From Akkermansiaceae bacterium (GTDB taxonomy: Bacteria > Verrucomicrobiota > Verrucomicrobiia > Verrucomicrobiales > Akkermansiaceae): a stretch of DNA of 64,000 bases. Both the position numbers and the translations under genes were made by a program. The stretch spans positions 1 through 64,000 of the forward strand of contig JACKQB010000009.1 of assembly GCA_024233115.1 (NCBI GenBank), read 5' to 3'. Shown piece after piece: positions 8,949 through 17,759 of the stretch. A model generated the notes under the pieces. The model searched no databases. It was given only the letters and a program-made list of their open reading frames with translations, and was not told the origin of the DNA. Positions within the stretch are counted from its first letter, which is position 1; every line of letters starts with the position of its first letter.

Positions 8949-8976
8949 AAAATTCCAGACATCTCCTTGGAATTTT
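8949..8976 (-). terminator. hairpin directly after the PLD gene
   Basis: A perfect 9-base stem, AAAATTCCA / TGGAATTTT, with a 10-base loop lies immediately beyond the TAA at 8977. It is AT-rich and lacks a long U run on the minus strand, so it is a weak terminator or an mRNA 3'-end stabiliser. It would close the ten-gene operon and separate it from the dynamin group. Confidence 0.45.
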
Positions 8977-10116
8977 TTAACAATCGTGTGCGAAGCAATG
9001 CGTCGGCTGGTCGGCGAGATGCCGGATTAAGGATCCCCATTCCGACAGCACCGGATGATCGACAGACCCTACGATCCCGAACTCAAGGTTTGCCGTCTTA
9101 CATCCCGTATCGAGGGAGTAGGGATTGAAGTTCGCCGACTGCAGCCCGCAGAACTTGCCGTCGATCATGAACCCCTTGGCATGGAGTCCGGTCACTCCCA
9201 GTAGATGCAAACCTGACTCAATTAACCTCTCGGTAGCCGGATCAGGGTAGTCTTTCAGCTCGAAACGCTCGGGACGTACAACGGCACGTACACTGACGCC
9301 TCTGGCAAGACAACGTTTCAAAGCAGCTCCTAGAAACGGGATCTCGTCAGTTTGAAACAGAGTCATCGCGGCCAAAATAACTTCTTCCGAAGCCTGGTCG
9401 ATGGCGTCCGCCAAGGCTTCGGCCATTGCGGGAGCACCGCCAGGATAGGAAACTAACAATTGTCCCCCGTTTCCTACATCCCATTTTTGGCGTCGGAGTT
9501 CTTCTGCACTGGACGGAGGCGGGCGATTCTCCCGTAAACTCACGGCTCCCGACCGATGCATCATTGAGAAGGTGGAAGCCGACCACGCGTCATCAAATGC
9601 GGCCTTGAGCCCAGCAAGCAAGCTTGTCTCATCAATGCTAACAGTTGCTTCCAAAGCATTTCCACGCAGCGAATTACGGGTAAGATTTGCCGAACCGAAC
9701 CAAGCTCCGTTGCCGTCGGCATGTATTACCTTGGCGTGAGGAGTCGTCGCAGGAGATCTTAACAAAACCCCCTCCTTGGCTAATTTTCTGATAGCTTCAT
9801 GATGAGCAGGAAGATCTTGGGATTCATCCCATCCCTTGGTAACAACCCCTTTCCGTGCATCCGTCAAACTAGTAAGACACTTCACAATTACTCCCCTCCG
9901 GCGAGCATCGAGAATAAGCGCGATAACTCCCGGATCATCGACGACCGGACTGATGACTCGCAAGACTGAACCTGATCGGGAATTTCGTATTACAGCCTCT
10001 GCCCCATCTGCCGGGTTCACATGAGACGGTGTGCCTTCAGCCTTTCCGATCACTGGGACAGCGACAGCAAGTGGTGCGTCCCGGTAATTCATTTCTATCC
10101 ATGCACCCATTTCCAT
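8977..10116 (-). CDS. phospholipase D-family protein (two HKD motifs), probable nuclease
   Basis: A 379-residue protein with two complete HxKxxxxD motifs: HAKVIHAD (His127, Lys129, Asp134), followed by GSANLT, and HAKGFMID (His312, Lys314, Asp319), followed by QSANFNPYS. This two-lobe arrangement is that of PLD/cardiolipin synthase/DrmC-type enzymes, which cleave phosphodiesters in lipids or nucleic acid. There is no signal peptide or membrane helix, so with an adjacent helicase a nuclease role is more likely than lipid synthesis. Its ATG shares one base with the stop of the upstream gene (TGATG), so translation should be coupled. It is the last gene of the operon and is followed by a hairpin. 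Confidence 0.82.
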   Translation of the reverse strand: MEMGAWIEMNYRDAPLAVAVPVIGKAEGTPSHVNPADGAEAVIRNSRSGSVLRVISPVVDDPGVIALILDARRRGVIVKCLTSLTDARKGVVTKGWDESQDLPAHHEAIRKLAKEGVLLRSPATTPHAKVIHADGNGAWFGSANLTRNSLRGNALEATVSIDETSLLAGLKAAFDDAWSASTFSMMHRSGAVSLRENRPPPSSAEELRRQKWDVGNGGQLLVSYPGGAPAMAEALADAIDQASEEVILAAMTLFQTDEIPFLGAALKRCLARGVSVRAVVRPERFELKDYPDPATERLIESGLHLLGVTGLHAKGFMIDGKFCGLQSANFNPYSLDTGCKTANLEFGIVGSVDHPVLSEWGSLIRHLADQPTHCFAHDC

Positions 10117-11468
10117 CAGAGGTATTCGCCCACCAGTTCAACTACCTGGCCATCAGGTGAGCGACTGGCTTCACTGAGCATCTTTTCCATGGTGACCCGG
10201 CAGTCGGCCAACTCGGCCGGCCAGTCCCCACTGATCCGTTCCTGAAACTCGCTCCACCACGAGCCAAGATCGACTTCTTCGCTTTCTGCCAAGCTAGAGA
10301 CCTGTCGCAGTTCATCCATACCACGCAACAGCAACATTGCATGGGCGGTGGCCTTGTCGCCGGGAACCACCCGCCTAACGGCACAACTATAAGGATTCCA
10401 CCAATACGGAAACCGCAATATGGTTCGCAAGGATGCTGGCATTGGGAGTTCCTTTCCTACCTCTAATTCCTCTCCTGCGGTATCCTCATGATCGTCGATT
10501 TCCTCGTCGTTGGCCCAAAATTGAAGTCCGGATGGATTCCTCAGTTTCACCACAAAGTCTCCGTCATTCGCAGAAAAATCGATGTGGCTTTCCCAATCAA
10601 ATTTGACGTCACTGGCAACACGTTTGTCTGAATCCGGATTGAGAATTCCAGACGCTGACTCGCCTCCCCGCCGAAGAACCTCCTCGAAGGCCACACGATG
10701 TTCAGCGCTGACATTGGCCAACTCCCAAGACGGCATGAATGCCGGACGAACTGTCACTTCACCTCCCTCGGTGACTTCGAGCAACGCCAATAGCCAGCGT
10801 TCGTGCTTGATCTGCGATTTATTAGGAACAATCCCGAATGCTCCCGTTGGAACACCTAGCATTTCCCTGGATTTCTGATCCGCAGTCGTAATCGCTTCTG
10901 TCAAAGAAGTTTCACCCATGTTCCCTGTTGATGCGATCCAACAGAGGTTCCTGACTTCGTTTCCCGTAGAATCGGTAATCCGTCCAGCCGATCCTTTCGG
11001 ATCTACTCGAAGCCATTTGGAACGATGCATTTTTGATAAGCTGACCGGCAACAGGCGGCCGCCCATTCCATCGATGAAAAATGCTTCGCTGCTTTCAATC
11101 TTGCTGCTCCACTTGCCTTGACTAAGTCTCTCAAGAGTATCGAGGGGAACGACATACCCCCCGTCCACGATACTAATCGTGCCGGGAAATCGTTGCAGGT
11201 TCTTCATGACGGCTTCAACCACGAATGCCTCTAAACCCATAAATCGCGCCATATGCCCAGCGTCCATTGGCCCGAATCGAGCCAACGCTTCAATCAGATA
11301 GCGTTCGACCACTCCGATCTCTTCCTCAACCCGAATCTTGATCACATGCTCGACTTCCAGAATCGGCCACGCGACCGGAACAAGACGGCGAATACCCGCT
11401 GCGTTCTCGGATCGAGCCAACGCTTTGTGGACGATCTGGTGGATTTGAATCTCTTCGTTCTTATTCAT
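10116..11468 (-). CDS. hypothetical protein between helicase and PLD genes
   Basis: I choose the ATG at 11468 (MNKNEEIQIHQ, 450 residues), which overlaps the helicase stop as ATGAATAA. The frame is open to 11633, but that part lies inside the helicase gene. Residues 50-120 look like a winged helix (EEEIGVVERYLIEALARFGPM ... GLEAFVVEAVMKNLQRFPG, each shown in part), which suggests nucleic-acid or partner binding. The rest is mixed alpha/beta without a recognised motif, with an acidic segment (EEIDDHEDTAGEELE) near residue 335 and an amphipathic C-terminus. Its fixed place between helicase and PLD, with overlaps on both sides, argues for a stoichiometric adaptor of the two. Confidence 0.62.
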   Translation of the reverse strand: MNKNEEIQIHQIVHKALARSENAAGIRRLVPVAWPILEVEHVIKIRVEEEIGVVERYLIEALARFGPMDAGHMARFMGLEAFVVEAVMKNLQRFPGTISIVDGGYVVPLDTLERLSQGKWSSKIESSEAFFIDGMGGRLLPVSLSKMHRSKWLRVDPKGSAGRITDSTGNEVRNLCWIASTGNMGETSLTEAITTADQKSREMLGVPTGAFGIVPNKSQIKHERWLLALLEVTEGGEVTVRPAFMPSWELANVSAEHRVAFEEVLRRGGESASGILNPDSDKRVASDVKFDWESHIDFSANDGDFVVKLRNPSGLQFWANDEEIDDHEDTAGEELEVGKELPMPASLRTILRFPYWWNPYSCAVRRVVPGDKATAHAMLLLRGMDELRQVSSLAESEEVDLGSWWSEFQERISGDWPAELADCRVTMEKMLSEASRSPDGQVVELVGEYL

Positions 11469-14400
11469 GTGATGCCTCCTCCCAAAGTTGAAGAACCCGT
11501 CCACGATCAAGCACATGATCCCGGAAGCGCCTAAGTACTTCTGAGCCCTCGCTAGTCCCATATCGAGGATCCGTGAGCACCTCAATATCACCAATAAGGA
11601 CGAGCATTTTACGAGCTCGCGAAAATGCCACATTCAGTCTCCTGAGGTCATGTACCCACCTCAGTTTCGAGCCGAGGAAGCCCTTACCATAACACTGGGG
11701 GCACTTACCTCCTTGTTTGGTTCCTCTGCCATCACAGCGCTGACACTTCTTTGGACTACGCACCAACGACGCGATCATAACGTCCCGTTCAGATCCCTGG
11801 AAACTGTCCACCGAAGCGATGTCCGCCTCACTCATTTTAACCCTTCCATCACCCTGCAAATAGCTTCCAAGCGACTTCACCAGCAGTTCCCTCTGCGCCT
11901 TGTAGGGGGTGACGATACCGAACTCCGCGTCTTCAAGCATCCCATCGGCAGCATGACTAAGGACACGCTCAACCAACCGAGCCTCCAACGGGTTTCGATA
12001 GCTCGTGCTTTCACCAGTTGCCTGCTCCTCGACACGATCCTTGTAGTTTGAAGTCGAGATCAGGCATATCGACTTCGTGAACTCACCAAAGGAAATAGTC
12101 CGCTCTGCAGCAGCTACACCCGTCGCGAGCTTTCCTTCATAGAAAATATCGGCAACAAAATCGGCGATGTCCGGGTGCATCCTGAACTGCTTGTTAAGCA
12201 TCACCCGCGGCACATTCGGCGAAGTCTCCATCAACCATTCGAAAGCGCTGCGCTCCAACCAGCATGAAGACATGGGGGGCTTGAACCGAGAGGTGCCTTT
12301 TGATTGAGCTACCTTGCAAGAAGGAAACCCCTTACAAGCTTCCTTGCAGTCGTCCCGAAGTTCCATTGGAGGAGCCGGAGGGAGTTGCATCTCGTCACCG
12401 ATCAGCACCACCTGCTTTGCCCTGCCCATCGGGATCAGGGTCTGGGTGAGAGTCGCGTGAGCGGCTTCATCAATGACTGCCAGTTGAACGCCATCCTTGC
12501 CGAATTTGTCGTAAAACGATCTCCAGGATCTCATGCCAACGCAGGTGCTGAGAAATACCTGGCAAGTTTGCCAGAAAAGACCGGTCAGCTCGCCTGTGGC
12601 AGATTCCACGGACAGTTGCCACCTCCCGAAGAACTCAGCCTCTTCGGTATTTCTAACAATCGCGCGTTCGACCTCATTCAGCCGCTGCTCCCATTCGCTC
12701 TCGGTATTATCTTCATTGGCGATACCGGCAAAGGATGATTGTTCCCATTTCTCCGCAGCGATTTTCTGCGGCTCCCGAAATTTCTTTTCGGCTGCACTCC
12801 TCTCCTCGCGTAGTTTGGCGAGTTTTTTTACCAATGAGGCGATGGCCAATGCCCTACCATGTCTTGCATTGTCCCTCAGTTCCCCGAAATCACGCTCATG
12901 CAGGGACTTCACCTCTTCGATCTCGGCAAGAACAGTCTTCATTCTAGCTTCTTGTTCAGTAATCTCCCGCTCTGCCGCCACCCTCCCGTCCTCGTATCTC
13001 GACCAGTAGTCAGCGATGAGCTCAGGATCCATGAATCGATAAGGAACAAGTCCTGACAAATCGATCTTCCAATCCAACCGCTGGCTCTCGATCCACTCAG
13101 GATCCTTTTTGACTTTTTTCCGATAGGCCACTGCCGCCTTGTCCCGTCCCTTTAAGGCCTTATCACGCAATTTAGCGGCTCGATCGTGCCTCTTGCCACA
13201 TTCGCGAATCTCCGATTCTCGGGACTGTCTCTGCTGGGTGGATTCCTTATCGAGGTTAGTAAGACCGGACGTTTCATCATCGTTGACCACCGCCATCGTC
13301 TCTTCGCAATGATTCCGTGCTGCCGTGACTCTCTTATCGAGATCATAGCGGATGTTGGCGAGAGTTGCAGAGGCAGTCTTCGCATCCTGCAGGCTCCCCC
13401 GAAGTAGCGCTAGCGAAGTTCCTCTCTCCTTACAAAAAACAAGCACTTGCTCACTCCGATCCTTCACCCGATCCAAAAAACCGTGCCTGGAACCGGCTTC
13501 CAAGTAGTCCCGCTCCAGGTCGGTCAACTTCGAATTCCCCTCTCTTGCATGGCGAACCATACGGATTCCCCCGTTCTTATGCAGCCTCTCAAGAACATTG
13601 CTCACCGCCTGATGCGTCTCACTAGATACGAGCACACGCTCTCCACGAGCGATACTTTGCAGAATCAATTCTGTAATCAACGTCGTTTTTCCGGTGCCTG
13701 GCGGACCTTTGACCAGAACCAGCGGCTCACCAGACAGGATCAGGTCCAGTGCCTCTCTTTGCGCTGGATTGTCGCGAACATGAGGACTGATTGGATTGAT
13801 TCTCGGAGGCGTCTCGATAGACCGTTCTGTATTGGGAACAAAAGCAGTTAGAATATCCGGTGACTCATAAGGTCTGCACCATTCGGCCAATTCCGCTTGC
13901 TGAGTCAATTCGGAGGGCTTCACAACGTCAGCCTTGACCCACAAGTTATCAGGAAAGTCATCCGGTTCAATCTCCCGAGGAAGACTGATTTGGAAAAACC
14001 GCCCTCTCTCATCGTCTGCCACACCGAAAAAACTCACATTCACATCCTCTTGTAGCCGACCTGAAACACGTTCGATTTGCTCACCTGGCACGGAACGAGC
14101 ATGGTCGCCATTATTCTCTAAAACCTCATCGCTCAGAAAAATCAAGGGTGTATCCAGAGGGAGTGGCTCCTCGTTATGCTTCAGCCACAAAGGTCGGCCG
14201 ATGATAGGAAACTCCAGGACATGGCGTCCTTTCAGTCTCTTTGTGCTCGTCCTGGCCTTCCCCAGGCGCACTCGAAATTTCACTTCCTTGCCGGTAATCC
14301 CTCCGACCTGCATGGCACGCTCCAGGCAATGGTCGATCCTCCCAATCTCAAGCTGAAGCCCCCGTATCTCCTGCTCCTTGATCCAAACTAGATCCGCTCT

Positions 14401-15414
14401 TTTAGCCAAGTTCGCCAAAAACGAATTCGCCCCTTGGTTGAGGGGAATACGATTGTGAGATACAGTATCGATGGCGAACACTTGCTCTGGAGCGAGCGGC
14501 TTTCCACCTGCATTGAATTCTCCAGTGGATAGATGGAAACTAACCCTGATCGAACCCTCGCCGTGGCAGGGAAAACAATCCTCGTGGCCTGTCCCATCGC
14601 ATGACGGACAGGTCAAGATCGGTGGTTCGCCACTACCATCGCATTTGTTGCAGGTAGCTCGGCCCGATCCGTTACAAATGCGGCAATGACCCAGCACTTC
14701 TCCATATTGCCCGATGCACTGACCCGAACGACCACGTTTTGGGCAGGTAACGACGCCAGCGCCGCCACACTTCCGGCAATTTCCGTCCGGCTGCCAACGT
14801 CCGCTACCACCGCATTTTGTGCATCTCTGTTGTCCACCCCCTTCGCACTTCGAACAGACGGTACAGAAGTCAAACGCCTCGGGTGCAATGAGTCGAATCC
14901 CTTCCCCCTCATCCACAAACTCGTTGGAATTCAGCGGCCGATTTGCCAATACCCACATCGGAAGCAACGAATTGGCCCATATATTAATAGCCACGAAGAC
15001 ATCATGTCCCGGCAGAACTTCTGCAAGGACGGTCAGTGGGCCGATTTCAACCGCGAGGAGTCGGTGGTCCTCCCAAGCAACGGACAACTCGGAACCCGGT
15101 GCTGCCGGCGCTGCCACTGCGGAAATGCCAAACACACTATCAATCCTGGCGGCATCATCACGGGATTCCCGCTTTTCATGAGGGAACCTTACAATCACAT
15201 CCTTAGCCCGGTAGTTGCGACCCTTGTATTCAGGAACCAAAACACTCCCCGCGAGCGGCCGCCGAATCGAAACGGGCCAAATCTTGTGATCTTTTACATC
15301 TCGAATCATTGCACCCAATCCCTTCGGCACGGCCACTCCCAATGATTGAAGAGTCGGCGACACCCTCTTCTGAAACAGGTTATCCAGCGAGCGGGGTATA
15401 AATAGGTCGGGCAT
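11461..15414 (-). CDS. Upf1-like superfamily 1 helicase with DnaJ-type zinc fingers
   Basis: A 1317-residue protein. Residues 184-287 contain repeated CxxCxGxG units (CTKCGGSG, CRKCGGAG, CRICNGSG, CNKCDGSG, CPSCDGTG, CFPCHGEG), like the DnaJ zinc region. The SF1 motifs follow in order: NPAQREAL (549), Walker A GPPGTGKTT (570), a long charged coiled-coil insertion (640-930), DEAA (982), GDEMQLPP (1006), KQFRMHPDIADF (1075), SVDSFQGSERDV (1201) and NVAFSRARKMLVLIGD (1261). Another pair of CxxCxGxG units (1224-1245) is inserted between motifs V and VI. It is therefore a COG1112-type ATP-dependent RNA/DNA helicase. It is followed by an overlapping adaptor gene and a PLD gene, similar in logic to Mokosh-type anti-phage systems. 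The catalytic residues all look intact. Confidence 0.88.
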   Translation of the reverse strand: MPDLFIPRSLDNLFQKRVSPTLQSLGVAVPKGLGAMIRDVKDHKIWPVSIRRPLAGSVLVPEYKGRNYRAKDVIVRFPHEKRESRDDAARIDSVFGISAVAAPAAPGSELSVAWEDHRLLAVEIGPLTVLAEVLPGHDVFVAINIWANSLLPMWVLANRPLNSNEFVDEGEGIRLIAPEAFDFCTVCSKCEGGGQQRCTKCGGSGRWQPDGNCRKCGGAGVVTCPKRGRSGQCIGQYGEVLGHCRICNGSGRATCNKCDGSGEPPILTCPSCDGTGHEDCFPCHGEGSIRVSFHLSTGEFNAGGKPLAPEQVFAIDTVSHNRIPLNQGANSFLANLAKRADLVWIKEQEIRGLQLEIGRIDHCLERAMQVGGITGKEVKFRVRLGKARTSTKRLKGRHVLEFPIIGRPLWLKHNEEPLPLDTPLIFLSDEVLENNGDHARSVPGEQIERVSGRLQEDVNVSFFGVADDERGRFFQISLPREIEPDDFPDNLWVKADVVKPSELTQQAELAEWCRPYESPDILTAFVPNTERSIETPPRINPISPHVRDNPAQREALDLILSGEPLVLVKGPPGTGKTTLITELILQSIARGERVLVSSETHQAVSNVLERLHKNGGIRMVRHAREGNSKLTDLERDYLEAGSRHGFLDRVKDRSEQVLVFCKERGTSLALLRGSLQDAKTASATLANIRYDLDKRVTAARNHCEETMAVVNDDETSGLTNLDKESTQQRQSRESEIRECGKRHDRAAKLRDKALKGRDKAAVAYRKKVKKDPEWIESQRLDWKIDLSGLVPYRFMDPELIADYWSRYEDGRVAAEREITEQEARMKTVLAEIEEVKSLHERDFGELRDNARHGRALAIASLVKKLAKLREERSAAEKKFREPQKIAAEKWEQSSFAGIANEDNTESEWEQRLNEVERAIVRNTEEAEFFGRWQLSVESATGELTGLFWQTCQVFLSTCVGMRSWRSFYDKFGKDGVQLAVIDEAAHATLTQTLIPMGRAKQVVLIGDEMQLPPAPPMELRDDCKEACKGFPSCKVAQSKGTSRFKPPMSSCWLERSAFEWLMETSPNVPRVMLNKQFRMHPDIADFVADIFYEGKLATGVAAAERTISFGEFTKSICLISTSNYKDRVEEQATGESTSYRNPLEARLVERVLSHAADGMLEDAEFGIVTPYKAQRELLVKSLGSYLQGDGRVKMSEADIASVDSFQGSERDVMIASLVRSPKKCQRCDGRGTKQGGKCPQCYGKGFLGSKLRWVHDLRRLNVAFSRARKMLVLIGDIEVLTDPRYGTSEGSEVLRRFRDHVLDRGRVLQLWEEASHE

Positions 15415-15435
15415 TGTCTATCGAATGGTCGAGTT

Positions 15436-16698
15436 CTACTCTCCTAAGGCAGCAGTGTAAATTTCATTCCACATTTTTTGAAACGCTAGAATGGTATTCT
15501 GCAATCTGGATTCATCCAAATGTCCAGTAAGGGTTGGTATCGAAAGCGTTCCTGCGTTGTAGCGTGTCGCTGCCGGATACTGACCCGGATCGAGAGGTGC
15601 CTTCGGCCAAGGGCCGACAGGAAATCTGGTGGGGTCGAAAATCGGCAGTTCGTGGAGGGACGGAGACCCCGGTTCATCCACTTCAATACCTTCGGCCTGT
15701 AGGGCTTTGACTAGATCACAACGCCGGATGTCCAATCCTTCGCAATCGATCCATGGTTTGAAGCCATACCAAGCCCCCATCGAAGTCACTTCTGGCCGAA
15801 TCACCGGCGGGACAAGACCCGGAAGCCCAGAGAGACCATCCCTTAATCGCGTCAATGAGTCACGCCTCTGCCCAACCCAAGAATCGAAGTGGTTCTTCAG
15901 TTGATCGAGTATTACCACTGCGGCAATCGGATGAACACCGAGTTTGAGTCCATACCCGGTGCGACCCAAATCCTCGAAGCCGGGCGTCCGGATGTCTTTT
16001 TTGGAGCGAAAAAGATAATGGCTGAATAGCACTGCTCGATCCATAAGATCATCCCTTCGTCCCATCAGCACGCCTCCCATTCCCCCGGTCAGCATCTTCT
16101 CAGCACCGAGACTAGCACAGGCAAGGTCGCCCCAAGTTCCAACCTGTTGACCTCTCCACGAGGCTCCATGTGCGTGACTAATGTCCTCAACCCACGCGAG
16201 GTGGTGCCTATCACAGAGCTTGCGGATTGCGTCCTGATCAACGGGATGCCCCCATTGGGCATTGGTAACGATTGCCCTTGTGCGTGAAGTCACCGCAGCG
16301 GCGGCGGCAAGTGGATCGATGCAGCCCGTTTCCGGATCCACGTCAACCAAGACGACTTTTGCCCCGAGATGTAGCGCGGGGGTCGCGGTGGCATGAAAGG
16401 TGACAGTAGGACAGATCAACTCATCTCCCGGTTCGAGACCAATCGCAAAGAACGCGGTGTGGAGTGCAGCCGTTCCAGAGGAAAGCAGGATGGCTCGGGG
16501 TTGGTCGAATTGCTCACAGAGCGCATCTTCGCATTCGGCAATGATCCCATCACGGCCTTTGGGCGTCAGTGAACCACCTGCGGCAAGGTATCTGCTGATT
16601 ACCGGTTGTGGATCATAGTCTGTCGGAGGCCATTTCCACTTGGTTGGCTGGTTTGAGGCTGTCCCGTCTGGACAGACATGGTTCGGATGCGAATTCAT
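15436..16698 (-). CDS. DegT/DnrJ/EryC1/StrS family PLP-dependent aminotransferase
   Basis: A 420-residue protein from the ATG at 16698 (MNSHPNHVCPDG). A GTG at 16758 would run into the previous gene. The family pattern is clear: SSGTAALH (phosphate-binding turn, about 73-80), CPTVTFHATATPAL, EDISHAHG with the pyridine-contacting Asp at about 172, and the Schiff-base Lys at about 201 in SLGAEKMLTGG. Members transaminate keto-sugars on nucleotides or act on related carbonyl substrates. Here it sits directly behind a GNAT-oxidoreductase fusion and a TPR-like protein and 21 bases before the helicase gene. Oxidation (Gfo/Idh/MocA), amination (DegT) and acetylation (GNAT) are the classical steps to an N-acetylated amino sugar, so the operon may make a small molecule. 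That link is inferred. Confidence 0.88.
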   Translation of the reverse strand: MNSHPNHVCPDGTASNQPTKWKWPPTDYDPQPVISRYLAAGGSLTPKGRDGIIAECEDALCEQFDQPRAILLSSGTAALHTAFFAIGLEPGDELICPTVTFHATATPALHLGAKVVLVDVDPETGCIDPLAAAAAVTSRTRAIVTNAQWGHPVDQDAIRKLCDRHHLAWVEDISHAHGASWRGQQVGTWGDLACASLGAEKMLTGGMGGVLMGRRDDLMDRAVLFSHYLFRSKKDIRTPGFEDLGRTGYGLKLGVHPIAAVVILDQLKNHFDSWVGQRRDSLTRLRDGLSGLPGLVPPVIRPEVTSMGAWYGFKPWIDCEGLDIRRCDLVKALQAEGIEVDEPGSPSLHELPIFDPTRFPVGPWPKAPLDPGQYPAATRYNAGTLSIPTLTGHLDESRLQNTILAFQKMWNEIYTAALGE

Positions 16699-16724
16699 AT
16701 CGATGACTTTGGGGTTTCTATTTT

Positions 16725-17759
16725 TCAAGGCATGAAGGAATCGCGAAAACCCCACCACGCCTCAGTATCATCCTCGGCTGGATTTTCCCTCCACCATGGA
16801 GCATTCAAAATTTCTTTCCCTTCTACAGGTCTCTCCACGAGCGTGGTGCCGCCAAGGTCGACCGGGGGGATTGCGCCGGGAAAATGTTCTTCGAGTATGG
16901 GCGAGGCAAAGGCCGGAGAGCCCAGAGCGCGACTCCAACCCGCGAACCACCAGCGTTCCGCATGGTATTCCTGCGGAAGAACCTCTGCAGCCAATAGAAG
17001 TGCTGGAGAAGACTTTCCCCCCATGGCTGCGAGGCGAGCTTCCGCGATCAGAGTCCAGAACTTCGGCATGCCTTCAAGCCCACTTCTTTCGACCGATCTC
17101 AGACGTGCCAAGTCGCCAGATCTAGCTGCCATCAGAGCCATGCCGGCAGCGGCATAGGCGGCCGTAACCCCTTCACCGACGGAGTGCACTACAAGACGGT
17201 AGGCCAGAGCCGCCGCCTTCTCTCCCGTGTGACCTAAGCGGGACCACGCATGCGCCTCGTAACAACGAACCCGGCCGGCGTATCGGTTCCCCGGTCCCAA
17301 TAGAGCAACATCCTCCGCAAATGACGCGGCAGCATCTAGGGGTCGACCAGCCCGGAGCAAGACCTCTCCTCTTGCGCCCGCCACCTGAGCCATGAGATCC
17401 AGATGCTCGTTCCTACCTGCGGTGAGCCACGCCAAGGCACACCAATCCAGTGCATCAACCCACCACCCGCTGTCCGACGCCACCTTCGCCACACCCAATT
17501 GTGCCCAAGCTTTCAGCCACCCGTCCTCCTCTTGGCCGGTTCCTTTCAGAAAGGCTTCAAGGGCCTCCCGGTAGCGACCTCGATAATACGATTGCCAACC
17601 GAAAATAACCGGTTCGGCCTGATCCACGGCTTGTCCCTTCCTGTGGAGCAAAATTTCAAGCAACCCGGGATCCTGACGAGCCGCCTCCAGCGCCGCGTCC
17701 CACCGTCCAGCCTCTGCTAGATTCCAGGCAGCTAAAGTATGTTGCCAGGCAGTTCTCAT
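16725..17759 (-). CDS. TPR-like helical repeat protein
   Basis: A 344-residue, Ala/Leu/Trp-rich all-helical protein. Helix pairs with TPR spacing run from residue 5 to about 250 (AAWNLAEAGRWDAALEAA, YYRGRYREALEAFLKGTG, GARGEVLLRAGRPLDAAASF). The last 70 residues are Pro- and Trp-rich with no recognised motif. Its start overlaps the preceding fusion gene by four bases (ATGA at 17756-17759), and its end lies close before the aminotransferase gene. It was most likely acquired together with its neighbours as a protein scaffold for the two enzymes or a sensor. No catalytic motif is visible. Confidence 0.66.
   Translation of the reverse strand: MRTAWQHTLAAWNLAEAGRWDAALEAARQDPGLLEILLHRKGQAVDQAEPVIFGWQSYYRGRYREALEAFLKGTGQEEDGWLKAWAQLGVAKVASDSGWWVDALDWCALAWLTAGRNEHLDLMAQVAGARGEVLLRAGRPLDAAASFAEDVALLGPGNRYAGRVRCYEAHAWSRLGHTGEKAAALAYRLVVHSVGEGVTAAYAAAGMALMAARSGDLARLRSVERSGLEGMPKFWTLIAEARLAAMGGKSSPALLLAAEVLPQEYHAERWWFAGWSRALGSPAFASPILEEHFPGAIPPVDLGGTTLVERPVEGKEILNAPWWRENPAEDDTEAWWGFRDSFMP

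Noticed and set aside
8977..15414. DISARM system because of a helicase and a PLD (DrmC-like) protein
   Set aside because: No DUF1998 (DrmB) or DNA methylase gene is present, and the helicase is SF1 Upf1-like, not the SNF2-type DrmD or the DrmA form.
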